From: a virus
Direction: 5' to 3' (one strand)
DNA length: 30,143 nucleotides
IMG/VR virus record: IMGVR_UViG_3300017781_000073
Coordinates: 1 to 30,143 of that record
The notes under the pieces are model-generated. The model did no database searches and was not told where the DNA came from. It saw nothing but the letters and a program-made list of their open reading frames with translations. The translations under genes and the position numbers were made by a program. Of this stretch, positions 1 to 8,067 are shown piece by piece (positions within the stretch are counted from its first letter, which is position 1; each line of letters begins with the position of its first letter).

Positions 1-3000
1 GTTACCAACGAAAGCGTCAACAAACATACCACCTCTAAATGCTTGTCTGTTTAGTGATCTTGAAAAACTCGAACCTGTTTGACAGTATGGTGACTTAGTA
101 AGAACTTGACCATCTGGATCAAGTACCATCATAAATCCACCGTGTCCTGTAACAGAACAGTTTCTTACAATAGTTCCATCGTTACACAAGAACACATCAA
201 GTTCATTATTGTTTCTAGGTGTGTTAATGCTTGCGTTAAATGCAAATGCTACACAATCAACAAGTGCATCTAAGTTTGTGTATGCTGTTGCTTCAGCAGT
301 TAATGATGGGTCAATGATTTGCGGTTCAATTGCTTGTGTTGCTGTGACTGTATTATTTTGTAAAATAGTATTTGCAAGTGTACTAATGTAACGTATTGCC
401 GCTTCTGTTTCTGTTTCTTGTCCAGCAACTGCACCTTGATAATACATACCTTGGTTTGTTAATGAAGTCTCACGTCCACCATAAACTAAGTCTGCCGCTA
501 GTCCTTTAACAATTAGTCTTGTATCTCTTCTACATTTTGTTGCATTGTAAACATGCGAAGGATATGTTGTGTTAACAAAACTTATAACTTCTTCAACTAT
601 AAATTCTATGTTATTTTTTAAAATCTTTGCGGCTTGTGAAAATTTACCTGGATTTGAAATACCAAAGTTACTTACGTTTGTATCTTTAGTTGGATCAGTT
701 AAGTAGTGTTTACCAAACCAACCAATTGGGTTACCTGTTAATGGGTTAACATAACGTGAACCACTTAGTGGTATGTTTGTATCTGCTACTCCTGTTACAC
801 TAGTTGCCGCATCACCAGTTAGTCCATCAAAATTATCATCACGATAGAAGTATACGTTTGCCCATGGAGATTGTGAAGGACCTAATTTAGGTTTAATAAT
901 TACTCGTCTAAACTCATCACCTTTTAGTGATACGTTTGCAGGTAATCTAATTGGAAAATGTTCTTCGTACGTACCAGACTCAATTCTAATACTAATTTGA
1001 TTAAATTTAATTGTGTTTGCATATTCAAGTTGTTCGCCTGGAATAAATTCTACAGGTTCAAGTAGTTGTAATTCTAAAATATCTGTATTAGTTGGATTAG
1101 TTGGATTTAAATTTTCACTAAGATATTCAACAACTCTACCTAGAGCACCTGATTCTTTACCACGTATAACTTTGCCTGGCAAAATATCTGTATTGTCTGG
1201 ATCACCTTGATCAACAAAACTGTTATCGTTACCGTTGCCCATTGTAATTTTGTATGTGCTACCATCAACAATAGCAGGCGCATCAAACACATTTCCATCA
1301 TTGATAATACTAACAATAATATCAAATTTAGCATCTACAGAATTTCTTGCTGTAGCATCTGTTGCAAATCCTGAATTAATATATTGTGTATAAACTGATT
1401 GGTATGTTGTGCCTGGACTAATATTTTGAAGGACAATATTAGTAAGTGCTTTTACAAATGCAATACCAGCAAGTGTTTCTGTTTTTTGTGTTGTAATTGC
1501 CGCTGTTGCACTTGCGTTAGCATAATATCTAATACCTGCTCGTCTTGATAAAAAGTTAGCGTTGTTACCAGTAAGAACATCAAGCACTACTGCATCAACC
1601 ATTAACCCGATGTCACGCTGACATATATCTTGATCGTATACAAAATTAGGGAATGTTTCATTTATATATGCAACAGTTTCAGCCTGTATAAATTTTTTAT
1701 TTTCATTTAATAATGATCTTACGTTTCCACGACCTGATGGAATAGTTTTAACATCAGCAGTTCCGACACTAGTTGGAGTAGAAAAAGGTCTTCCTCCTGT
1801 TGAATGTGTAATTGTTTGTGCATAGTTACCTAATTCAAATTTAGAAGCAATTTGTAATTCTTCTGCTCTACGTGCCGCCGCTCCTATCGAAGCAAACGCA
1901 AACGATGCACTTCTACCTGCTTTGCCTGGATTGGTAGTTGCAAATCTATCATCACCGTTTGGCGAAACATATAAGTTAGATGAACTTATACCTTCTTGTT
2001 GATCAACATATAATTTTGTTGCAACTTGTAGTGCTTCTGGATCTGCTGAAGTTACACCTGCTAATCCTCCTGGATGATCGCTTGCAAACAAAGGTCCAGT
2101 CATTGTATCGCCTGCTCTGCGAACAGTACTCTTACGTGGTAATGCTTCGTTTGCTAGATAAAATCCTGCAAGAGTTGTATCTAATCCTTGATCAACAATT
2201 TTGTGTACTCCTGCTACAACTGTACCAGTAATGTTAAGATCGTTTGTTTTGTTAATAGCATCTGCAGAACTATTATGTAAACTAATTGTATTGTCGTCAA
2301 TAACACTAACGTAATAAATTTGATCTTTTACAAGACCTGTTAATGCTGAGCCTGTTGATGTATATTTGTAACTTTGACCGTTACTTGCTCTGTCTAGTCC
2401 GTGTGCTAAAACTTGTAAATCTTGTGTTGATACAAGTCCTGTAATATCTAAAGTATATTCTGATGCATCTGCTGGTTCATCTCTTAGTCCGCCCATTTTA
2501 CCAGGGTTCATTGCTTTTGCGTAACGCTGGTCAGTATATTCTTTATCCGGCACTAGGTCATGTATTGAATAATTACCACCATACTTACTAGTAAATGCCG
2601 CGGCACTTGCTGTTGATATATCTAAGTTACCAATTGCATATCCGTCAGCATTAAGATGTCCGCCTAGTTGTGGACTAGTGTCACCTTTTACATTTGTTCT
2701 ACCTGCTTGTATTAAAAGTTTGCCTGCTTGTGTAACATTAAACACAATAGTATCATCTGCTGGATCGCCTGTAATTGCTCCATTAGATACAAGTTCTAAT
2801 GCTTCAACACCTGTTTCGCTTGTATTAACAGCAAGTACTCTGCTTGCTAGTCCTGTGTAGTCATCGGGCGTATCACTTAAACTTCTAAAGTTAATTTGTC
2901 CGCCGATACCAAATACTGCGTATAGTTCCTGAAAGTTTTCATTCGATTTACGAAACGATTCACGTAAACTATCACCGGTACCGTCGTTACCTTCTACACC

Positions 3001-3024
3001 AATATCAATAATTTCTCTTGCCAT
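1..3024 (-). CDS. Large virion structural protein, 3' end beyond the window
   Basis: This minus-strand frame starts at ATG 3024 and stays open to base 1, giving about 1008 residues with the C-terminus missing. It begins MAREIIDIGVEGNDGTGDSL, a start typical of long structural proteins of T4-like marine phages. The N-terminal third alternates glycine- and threonine-rich stretches. The middle holds the segments RIESGTYEEHFPIRLPANVS and SLKGDEFRRVIIKPK, which resemble the entry of a right-handed beta-helix (pectate-lyase-like) fold. Two similar helical stretches around 'IQAETVAYINETFPNFVYDQ' and 'EFIVEEVISFVNTTYPSHVY' suggest an internal repeat. The site GGAG lies 8 bases before the ATG, and the gene follows the Fe-S carrier by 11 bases, so the two probably share the late promoter near 3422. 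The likely role is a tail, fibre or baseplate component. The exact part is not determined. Confidence 0.8.
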   Translation of the reverse strand, partial: MAREIIDIGVEGNDGTGDSLRESFRKSNENFQELYAVFGIGGQINFRSLSDTPDDYTGLASRVLAVNTSETGVEALELVSNGAITGDPADDTIVFNVTQAGKLLIQAGRTNVKGDTSPQLGGHLNADGYAIGNLDISTASAAAFTSKYGGNYSIHDLVPDKEYTDQRYAKAMNPGKMGGLRDEPADASEYTLDITGLVSTQDLQVLAHGLDRASNGQSYKYTSTGSALTGLVKDQIYYVSVIDDNTISLHNSSADAINKTNDLNITGTVVAGVHKIVDQGLDTTLAGFYLANEALPRKSTVRRAGDTMTGPLFASDHPGGLAGVTSADPEALQVATKLYVDQQEGISSSNLYVSPNGDDRFATTNPGKAGRSASFAFASIGAAARRAEELQIASKFELGNYAQTITHSTGGRPFSTPTSVGTADVKTIPSGRGNVRSLLNENKKFIQAETVAYINETFPNFVYDQDICQRDIGLMVDAVVLDVLTGNNANFLSRRAGIRYYANASATAAITTQKTETLAGIAFVKALTNIVLQNISPGTTYQSVYTQYINSGFATDATARNSVDAKFDIIVSIINDGNVFDAPAIVDGSTYKITMGNGNDNSFVDQGDPDNTDILPGKVIRGKESGALGRVVEYLSENLNPTNPTNTDILELQLLEPVEFIPGEQLEYANTIKFNQISIRIESGTYEEHFPIRLPANVSLKGDEFRRVIIKPKLGPSQSPWANVYFYRDDNFDGLTGDAATSVTGVADTNIPLSGSRYVNPLTGNPIGWFGKHYLTDPTKDTNVSNFGISNPGKFSQAAKILKNNIEFIVEEVISFVNTTYPSHVYNATKCRRDTRLIVKGLAADLVYGGRETSLTNQGMYYQGAVAGQETETEAAIRYISTLANTILQNNTVTATQAIEPQIIDPSLTAEATAYTNLDALVDCVAFAFNASINTPRNNNELDVFLCNDGTIVRNCSVTGHGGFMMVLDPDGQVLTKSPYCQTGSSFSRSLNRQAFRGGMFVDAFVGN

Positions 3025-3035
3025 ATTTTACTCCG

Positions 3036-3398
3036 TTAAGCAGGTATTGCTAATTTGTCTATATCAAAATTTACACTAACGCCACATCCACAACTGCTTT
3101 TTGCGTTAGGGTTTATAAGTTCAAACATAGATCCCATAATATCTTTTTTATAATCAATTACTGTACCAAACAAAAACATTAAACTTGCTCCGCCTATTAC
3201 AAATGTACAACCTGTATCTGTTTTAAATACTTCGTCATCATCTAGTAATTCGTCTGGTTTTGCGTAAGTTCCCCATTCGTATTCGAATCCTGCACAACCA
3301 CCACCTTTCATGTTTAGCGTAACTGCATAAACTTCATTTTCCTTGCAAATAGTGTCAATTTGCTGTTTTGCGGCATCTGTAAGTGTACAAATAGTCAT
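3036..3398 (-). CDS. A-type iron-sulfur carrier (IscA/ErpA/SufA family)
   Basis: The 120-residue protein has the full size of the HesB/IscA family and keeps the three ligand cysteines: C35 in GGGCAGFEYEW and C103 and C105 in SSCGCGVS, matching the C35/C99/C101 pattern of bacterial IscA. Family members take Fe-S clusters from the IscU scaffold and pass them to target proteins in the cytoplasm. A strong AAAGGAG lies 6 bases before the ATG, and a GATAAATA late-type motif lies about 20 bases upstream. The gene directly precedes the large structural gene in the same transcript, so it is probably made late, which is unusual for a metabolic gene. An iscU gene is present about 12 kb away at 15015-15395. 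Confidence 0.9.
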   Translation of the reverse strand: MTICTLTDAAKQQIDTICKENEVYAVTLNMKGGGCAGFEYEWGTYAKPDELLDDDEVFKTDTGCTFVIGGASLMFLFGTVIDYKKDIMGSMFELINPNAKSSCGCGVSVNFDIDKLAIPA

Positions 3399-3418
3399 TG
3401 GAACTCCTTTATTAATGT

Positions 3419-3426
3419 TATTTATC
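3419..3426 (-). promoter_or_regulatory. Late-type promoter motif GATAAATA
   Basis: GATAAATA on the minus strand differs by one base from the T4 late promoter TATAAATA. The expected start site lies about 15 bases before the ATG at 3398, leaving room for the AAAGGAG site. It would drive the Fe-S carrier and the structural gene. Confidence 0.55.
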
Positions 3427-3446
3427 TTAGCGTTTTGTAATCCGAA

Positions 3447-3454
3447 TGTAAATA
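3447..3454 (+). promoter_or_regulatory. Late-type motif TGTAAATA 5 bases before an ATG
   Basis: TGTAAATA is followed by 5 bases and the ATG at 3460. It diverges from the minus-strand motif at 3419-3426, so about 60 bases may hold two back-to-back late promoters. If used like a T4 late promoter, the transcript would start at or next to the ATG. Confidence 0.4.
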
Positions 3455-3459
3455 TAGTT

Positions 3460-3750
3460 ATGTTCTTAGAAGAATTTAAAAAGAAAAGTCGGCATACAAG
3501 GAAGTCTAAAAACGGTACTGAACATCAGTATGTTAAGACAAAAACCTTTGCTAGATTACGCTGTGATAGTTGTAATACAGAGTTTGTACGTCCACGTGGA
3601 AGTATGGACCCTAAACGCCTAAATAACAACTATTTTCATGTATGTGGTGATTGTGATGCAAAGAGATTTGCACAGAAAGCAGGAGTAGACCAGAAGCAGA
3701 AATGGAATAACCTCTCTGCTTCTAGTAATATTCCTATTGGTAAGTTATAA
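3460..3750 (+). CDS. Small zinc-finger-like basic protein
   Basis: The 96-residue product starts MFLEEFKKKSRHTRKSKNG. Two pairs, CDSC (about residues 35-38) and CGDC (about 62-65), form a likely C-x2-C...C-x2-C zinc site. The protein is rich in Lys and Arg, so nucleic-acid binding is possible, but no named family is recognised. The frame is open further upstream, but the ATG at 3460 was chosen because the open part overlaps the start of the Fe-S carrier gene. There is no Shine-Dalgarno site. Its stop abuts the stop of the next minus-strand gene with no gap. Confidence 0.75.
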   Translation: MFLEEFKKKSRHTRKSKNGTEHQYVKTKTFARLRCDSCNTEFVRPRGSMDPKRLNNNYFHVCGDCDAKRFAQKAGVDQKQKWNNLSASSNIPIGKL

Positions 3751-3915
3751 CTATTCTGATTTCCAGATAGTCCATGCACCATATGCTACTGCTAAACCAG
3801 CGGCAATTTTTGCTAGTGGTGCAAGAAATAGTACCATAAGTCCTAGTAGTACTAAAGCGGCGCCATCCCATGATGTACGCTCTTTCATTCTTGAGTTAAT
3901 CCATGATTTAATCAT
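3751..3915 (-). CDS. Small membrane protein
   Basis: The start at 3915 (MIKSWINSRMKER) is preferred over an in-frame ATG at 3933 because AAGGAG lies 7 bases before it. The 54-residue protein has a charged N-terminus and one long hydrophobic segment from about residue 18 to 48 (LVLLGLMVLFLAPLAKIAAG and onward), enough for one long or two short membrane spans. It follows the 84-residue protein gene by 14 bases. Function is unknown. Confidence 0.7.
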   Translation of the reverse strand: MIKSWINSRMKERTSWDGAALVLLGLMVLFLAPLAKIAAGLAVAYGAWTIWKSE

Positions 3916-3929
3916 TGTTTTCTCCTTTA

Positions 3930-4184
3930 TCAACGTAGTGCTTGCTTAGCCTTTAAAGCGGCTCTTTTCTTTTCAGTTTCAATTGCTTGTCTAACTTTTC
4001 GTCCCCAAGGTAGTTTTATTTTATCTACTATTTCTTTACCTTTTTTACTAATGTATTCTACACTAATAAATCGGTCCTTGAAGTCACCTTGTACAGATTT
4101 TACTGCTCTATGTAGACTCAATTGTTCTGTGTCTTTTTCATCACCCTTTTCATTCCAGAAATGGAACTTTCTCATTTTTGGCAT
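3930..4184 (-). CDS. Small basic protein, unknown function
   Basis: The 84-residue protein starts MPKMRKFHFWNEKGDEK and ends in a Lys/Ala-rich helix (KKRAALKAKQALR). The core 'RFISVEYISKKGKEIVDKIK' may be a short beta-alpha unit. GGAGG lies 4 bases before the ATG. The first 35 bases overlap the end of uvsE, so translation is probably coupled. No family is recognised. Its compact size and charge suggest binding to nucleic acid or another protein, which is inference only. Confidence 0.7.
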   Translation of the reverse strand: MPKMRKFHFWNEKGDEKDTEQLSLHRAVKSVQGDFKDRFISVEYISKKGKEIVDKIKLPWGRKVRQAIETEKKRAALKAKQALR

Positions 4185-5226
4185 AAGCCTCCGTTGTTAC
4201 ATATTTATTGTATTGATCTAGCAGTTCTATGCTTGCTAAATTCTTCATCTTGCTCTCACACATAATATCAGCATATTGTAAGAACGAAAGTGCCCATGCA
4301 TTTACTTTCTCGTTAGGGTAAAAGTCGCTATGGGCTCGTAATTTTGCTTTCTTGTAGCCTGCTTCGAGTAGTGCTGGCATATCAGGCATAGTATCATGTT
4401 TAAAGTCTGCAGGTAAATGTTCGTCTCTGCTGTAAGAGTAATGTATTACTGGACGTACACCACGCCATGAATCTATTACGCGAGAAAATCTATCGTCGGT
4501 GGGACGTATATACTCACCTTCACGGCACCAGTGATGGTGTATGTCGAGAACCAATGCGCAGGTGTCGACAAGTTCGAGACTGTGTTCGAGTCCCCACTTG
4601 TTCTCGTCGTTTTCGATCGTAATTGTGTTTCTCGCCTCCGGAGATAGTCTTGTGTCAACTGCGTGTTTAATACCGGCTGGACCTTGGCGACCGGATATGT
4701 GGACGTTGCATTTAAAGTCTTGGAACGATTGGCCATAGCCCATCCATCTGATGCAATCAACATGATATTCAAACTCCTCTATAGATCTTTCGACAATGTC
4801 TGGATTGTCGCTTGCAAGTACAGTAAATTGGCCTGGGTGCATCGAAAGTCGGACATCGAGGGCTCTTGCCGTGTCGCCGACTTTTGCGAATTCTCTTTCG
4901 CAGTAAATTCTAACATCTGGCTTACGCCAAAAATAAGACCAAGTAGGCTCGGTATACACAGGAAGTACATCACTACCCAGTCTGACCATTCTAAGTTCGT
5001 TTGGAAGACCTCCAACATATCTAATCAATCTCATGTATGACGCTATGTTATGGACCATGATGTCCCATAAGCGTTGCTCTGCTACCTCAACAGTTTGTCT
5101 ATTGAGCCATTGTACTGTTGTACTACGGGTATTTAGCGGTCGTTGAATTTCTTCTAGCAGTTTCTTCTTCTGCGTTTGATCTGCTGTCATATATTTACAA
5201 GCAAAGCCTATGCGTTTAGTTACCAT
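4150..5226 (-). CDS. uvsE: UV-damage endonuclease (UvdE/UvsE)
   Basis: The 358-residue protein is a full-length UVDE-family TIM-barrel enzyme. It carries the metal-site motifs in order: SMHPGQF (about 128-134), HISG (176-179), ENDE (205-208), DIHHHWC (228-234) and a late HSDF. Family members nick DNA 5' of UV photoproducts and other lesions and start an excision pathway. That suits a phage of sunlit water. The gene is visibly richer in G and C than its neighbours, with many CGA/TCG words between 4440 and 4980, which suggests separate acquisition. The start overlaps the end of a 50-residue ORF by 7 bases and has no good ribosome site of its own, so coupling is likely. Confidence 0.95.
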   Translation of the reverse strand: MVTKRIGFACKYMTADQTQKKKLLEEIQRPLNTRSTTVQWLNRQTVEVAEQRLWDIMVHNIASYMRLIRYVGGLPNELRMVRLGSDVLPVYTEPTWSYFWRKPDVRIYCEREFAKVGDTARALDVRLSMHPGQFTVLASDNPDIVERSIEEFEYHVDCIRWMGYGQSFQDFKCNVHISGRQGPAGIKHAVDTRLSPEARNTITIENDENKWGLEHSLELVDTCALVLDIHHHWCREGEYIRPTDDRFSRVIDSWRGVRPVIHYSYSRDEHLPADFKHDTMPDMPALLEAGYKKAKLRAHSDFYPNEKVNAWALSFLQYADIMCESKMKNLASIELLDQYNKYVTTEAYAKNEKVPFLE

Positions 5227-5372
5227 TCTCTATAATTCCCATTGATTTCGTGTGTGCCTGAATTGTGTATTGCACACCAAAAACTTTGCCATATGCCATA
5301 CTGCTGTCGTAATTTTTTGTACCATTGTCTGTATAGTATAACACGTTTTTTGAAGTTTGTCAAGACGTTCAT
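5220..5372 (-). CDS. Small Trp-rich basic protein
   Basis: This 50-residue ORF starts MNVLTNFKKRVILYRQWYKK and ends NGNYREW. It has five Trp and many Arg and Lys. Its ATG overlaps the TGA of the upstream oxygenase (ATGA), and its end overlaps the uvsE start by 7 bases, the usual pattern of a real coupled phage gene. A host-type promoter lies within its 5' part. No family is recognised. The alternative is that this stretch is only the uvsE leader, but the amino-acid composition and the tight overlaps favour a gene. Confidence 0.6.
   Translation of the reverse strand: MNVLTNFKKRVILYRQWYKKLRQQYGIWQSFWCAIHNSGTHEINGNYREW
5335..5363 (-). promoter_or_regulatory. Host-type promoter for uvsE, inside a small ORF
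   Basis: TTGACA (5363-5358), a 17-base spacer and TATACT (5340-5335) point toward uvsE. The elements fall within the 50-residue ORF. They match the other promoters in this window closely enough to be taken seriously. Confidence 0.55.
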
Positions 5373-5959
5373 TTTAGATAGTTTGTGTTAAAACTAATTG
5401 TTACCCTATTGTCAGTAGTATTATCATCTGTATAATGTTCTAACCAACTAGGAAAAAGAACAAGAGTTCCTTGCTCACAAGGTGTTTCCATCATAGCCGC
5501 ATTATAAAATGTTTCTTGTGCAGTATATTCAAACATCTTATATACTTGCAATGGACTTTTAAATACTAAAGGTGTACTACCTTTATCTGCTATTGGATAA
5601 AAAGCACCACTTAGCACACTAACTTCGTGTCTGTGAGCCTTTACTGCGCCACCTTTACCTACTCTATTCATCCAACTGTTGCCAATAGTTAATTTAGGAA
5701 GACCATATTCTAAACAATAATCTTGTACACAGTCTTCTAAAGTTTGTTTAAACTCTACTAATCCTAATTTATCTAACCATCTGTTTCCTGTACTTTCGTC
5801 ATATGTACTTTCTGCATCTTTCATTATAGCATGCCAACTTGTTTTTGTTTTGTTTACAACATCAAGCATTCTACTGTAATGTGGGTGTTTACTTAAATCA
5901 AATCTCATAATTGTTGTAGGAAAGAGTTTTTCAATACTACAAGGATAATGTTCACGCAT
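5369..5959 (-). CDS. 2OG-Fe(II) oxygenase-like protein, second of a tandem pair
   Basis: The start at 5959 (MREHYPCSIEKLFP) is preferred to the longer frame because AGAGG lies upstream and the extra 41 residues run into the previous gene. The 196-residue product has the features of the phage family near PF13759/TIGR02466: NSWMNRVGKGG, then HRHEVSVLSGAFYP with the iron-site histidines, and LFPSWLEHYTDD followed by NRVTISFNTNY with the distal His and the 2OG-binding Arg. Family members are predicted iron and 2-oxoglutarate dependent hydroxylases of unknown substrate. It overlaps its upstream paralogue by 8 bases. Confidence 0.8.
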   Translation of the reverse strand: MREHYPCSIEKLFPTTIMRFDLSKHPHYSRMLDVVNKTKTSWHAIMKDAESTYDESTGNRWLDKLGLVEFKQTLEDCVQDYCLEYGLPKLTIGNSWMNRVGKGGAVKAHRHEVSVLSGAFYPIADKGSTPLVFKSPLQVYKMFEYTAQETFYNAAMMETPCEQGTLVLFPSWLEHYTDDNTTDNRVTISFNTNYLK

Positions 5960-6575
5960 TGTCTTGCCTCTGATATACAGGATATGCTGTATTAAAACTA
6001 ATTGTTGTTCTGTTATCACAGTCAATAGTAGGAACAAAATGTTCCATCCAACTAGGATACAGTAATAAATCTCCAGTTTCAACTTCTTCTAAATGTGCAT
6101 ATGTTGTGCTAGGGTTTGTAGCATTTTGCCTTTCCATCATTCTATAAGGAATAGTAGGATTAGCAAATGCAAGTCCGTGACTGCCTTTTGGTGCGTTTAC
6201 ATAAAGTGTCCCGCTCCATACACTATTTTCATGTCTATGTCTTTGTATTCTACTACCTTTGTGCATAATAGTATACCAACTGTCGTCTATAATAACATTT
6301 TCAATACTATTAACAAAACAAAAGTTTGTAGTACATGATAAAAGTAAAGACTTCAAATCAGGAAATTGATCTAATACAAAACTACGTTTATCCCAATCTT
6401 CAATAAAACTAGTTTGTCCAGATCCTTCTAGTATAGACTTTTCTGTTTGTTCTGCATCAAGAAGCAAATTCATAACATTATCCCAATGGTCGTAATGATC
6501 AAATAATTTAAACTTCATAATGTTAGTAGGAAATAATCCTGTAACTTTTGCTCCTGTAAATATTCCGCCTGCCAT
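5952..6575 (-). CDS. 2OG-Fe(II) oxygenase-like protein, first of a tandem pair
   Basis: The ATG at 6575 overlaps the TAA of the glycosyltransferase gene (TAATG), so it was chosen over a TTG at 6584. The 207-residue protein parallels the following gene along its length: DSWYTIMHKGS, HRHENSVWSGTLY, LLYPSWMEHF and NRTTISFNTAY. The shared order of iron-binding His, 2OG-binding Arg and flanking words shows a duplicated pair that has since diverged. Substrate is unknown. The position next to a glycosyltransferase suggests modification of a sugar, a virion protein or a surface component, but this is inference. Confidence 0.8.
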   Translation of the reverse strand: MAGGIFTGAKVTGLFPTNIMKFKLFDHYDHWDNVMNLLLDAEQTEKSILEGSGQTSFIEDWDKRSFVLDQFPDLKSLLLSCTTNFCFVNSIENVIIDDSWYTIMHKGSRIQRHRHENSVWSGTLYVNAPKGSHGLAFANPTIPYRMMERQNATNPSTTYAHLEEVETGDLLLYPSWMEHFVPTIDCDNRTTISFNTAYPVYQRQDNA

Positions 6576-7525
6576 TAGTACCAATTCTCCTTACACCACG
6601 GGTCTACACAATTATGCGGATTAGGTTCACCGTGAAATACTGCTATACTTGTATCTGGTGCAATCTCAGGTACTCCTGGTGTAGCAAAATTTCTTACTCC
6701 GTCTAATCGTGTCATCGTTGGTTTGTTTCTCATTTCCCATTTGTAACTTTGTAACCATTCATCTGGCCAAAATACATAATTGTCCTTAACTTGGTCATAT
6801 AACCAATCTTGGTCTCCGTGAAACTTTCTACTATTTACAACTGGATTTTGCATAAAGTTATTGTATACATAATCATGTTGTCCTATTTCTAATCTAAAAC
6901 AACTGCTGTTAAATTTATTCCATGAAGGATTATTTTTTCTGTTAAAGTCTCTAATTACACAAAACTGTCCTGGTTGGTATGTAAACAATTTATCAATGTT
7001 TCTAAATATAATTACATCTAAGTCTATAAACAATACTGTTCCTTGTAATACAAGATCAGGATTGAAGAACATAGGCTTGTACCACCAACCTTGTAAACCT
7101 ACGTGTTGCGGTAAAGGCTCTACTCTAATGTCTTTATCTAAGTCTGTTGGATTTTCTGTAAAGCAAACAAATTCAAAAGGCAGTGTCATATTTCTTTTAC
7201 ACATGTTAAACAATGTGTTTACATAAAGTCCGTCATATTTGTTACCATGTTTCAAACAAGCAATATACCTTTTCGCTTGTGGTTCAAAACCTTTGCTCCA
7301 TCTGTCAGGATCACCTAAATCAGTCTTATCTGCAATAGGTGGAATAACTTTAGGTTCCGGCTGTATTAAAGGAGGCTTTGGTGTAGGTGGCGGAGACTTT
7401 TTAGGCTCCCGCACTGTTGTTGTCTTAGGGAAAGGCATCTTAACTTTTTTGCCTGTAGTCTTTTCTGCGAGTTTACGTGCTTTACGTTGCTCTTTAGACT
7501 CTCCTGGATAATATTTTTTAACCAA
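6575..7525 (-). CDS. Glycosyltransferase-like protein with proline-rich N-terminus
   Basis: The 316-residue protein has a basic, proline-rich tail of about 70 residues (SPPPTPKPPLIQPEPK), then a GT-A fold resembling family GT8: GWWYKPMFF, FIDLDVIIF with the metal-binding D168-x-D170, HGDQDWLYDQ and VFHGEPNPH. It probably transfers a sugar from a nucleotide donor to a virion or host-surface acceptor. The start is TTG at 7525: GAGG in the end of the upstream gene sits 8 bases before it, and no nearer ATG fits. It is 2 bases downstream of the QueD-like gene. Confidence 0.8.
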   Translation of the reverse strand: MVKKYYPGESKEQRKARKLAEKTTGKKVKMPFPKTTTVREPKKSPPPTPKPPLIQPEPKVIPPIADKTDLGDPDRWSKGFEPQAKRYIACLKHGNKYDGLYVNTLFNMCKRNMTLPFEFVCFTENPTDLDKDIRVEPLPQHVGLQGWWYKPMFFNPDLVLQGTVLFIDLDVIIFRNIDKLFTYQPGQFCVIRDFNRKNNPSWNKFNSSCFRLEIGQHDYVYNNFMQNPVVNSRKFHGDQDWLYDQVKDNYVFWPDEWLQSYKWEMRNKPTMTRLDGVRNFATPGVPEIAPDTSIAVFHGEPNPHNCVDPWCKENWY

Positions 7526-7527
7526 TG

Positions 7528-7974
7528 TTATGCCTCATAGATTGCTGAATTGGCACCATGCTCTGAACATTCAACACTTACACAATAACAACGATTATTT
7601 GTTTTTTCTCTAATTAAATCGTTCGCAAAGTTAAATGCATGTTCTGCAAACTTCTCTGCTCCGACACCATCAAACTCTCTTACTTCACACAGGTCTTTGT
7701 CTTGCAAGTCATAGAAGTCTTGCTTGTGTGGATCGTTAACGTCTACACATGTTTTGTGATCAAAACTATCTTCAAGCCATGCTTTCAACGGCTTTAGTCC
7801 GCCAAAGTCAACTGCCCAGTTTTTATTATCTAAATCAATACATCCAAATGTAAATTTAAATGCTAGGCTGTAACCATGTAGTAAATGACAATGCGAATGA
7901 TCCGCATTGGGTTGACGGAACACCGCTGATAGTCCGATGTTGTGTCCGTATGTTTTAGTGCTATAATAAGCCAT
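7528..7974 (-). CDS. queD: 6-carboxytetrahydropterin / 6-pyruvoyltetrahydropterin synthase-like
   Basis: The 148-residue protein has the T-fold family signature: a zinc site from HSHCHLLHGY plus an earlier His, DFGGLK with FDHKTCVD, and the C-terminal catalytic VECSEHGANSAIYE. Family members turn dihydroneopterin triphosphate into 6-carboxytetrahydropterin (QueD, for queuosine and other 7-deazaguanines) or 6-pyruvoyltetrahydropterin (PTPS). No queC, queE or DNA-modification partner is seen here, so the pathway is open. AGGAGA lies 5 bases before the ATG and a perfect host-type promoter lies about 70 bases upstream. Confidence 0.85.
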   Translation of the reverse strand: MAYYSTKTYGHNIGLSAVFRQPNADHSHCHLLHGYSLAFKFTFGCIDLDNKNWAVDFGGLKPLKAWLEDSFDHKTCVDVNDPHKQDFYDLQDKDLCEVREFDGVGAEKFAEHAFNFANDLIREKTNNRCYCVSVECSEHGANSAIYEA

Positions 7975-8038
7975 ATTTTCTCCTATATAATAGCGGCAGA
8001 ATTAGGAGGGTTGACGCTAAGTCCTCTTGTTTATACTT

Positions 8039-8067
8039 ATTATACTATATATTATTGATGCTGTCAA
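8039..8067 (-). promoter_or_regulatory. Consensus host-type promoter for the queD-like operon
   Basis: TTGACA (8067-8062), 17 bases, TATAAT (8044-8039) form a perfect sigma-70-type promoter. It overlaps the last codons of the upstream gene and would start the queD-like, glycosyltransferase and oxygenase operon. Confidence 0.85.

Noticed and set aside
209-2860. Short plus-strand ORFs across the first 3 kb
   Set aside because: They lie opposite one long open minus-strand frame with good protein-like sequence and a ribosome site.
5230-5325. 31-codon ORF upstream of uvsE, 3 bases after the predicted transcript start
   Set aside because: The overlapping 50-codon frame has tighter coupling to both neighbours and a more natural composition.
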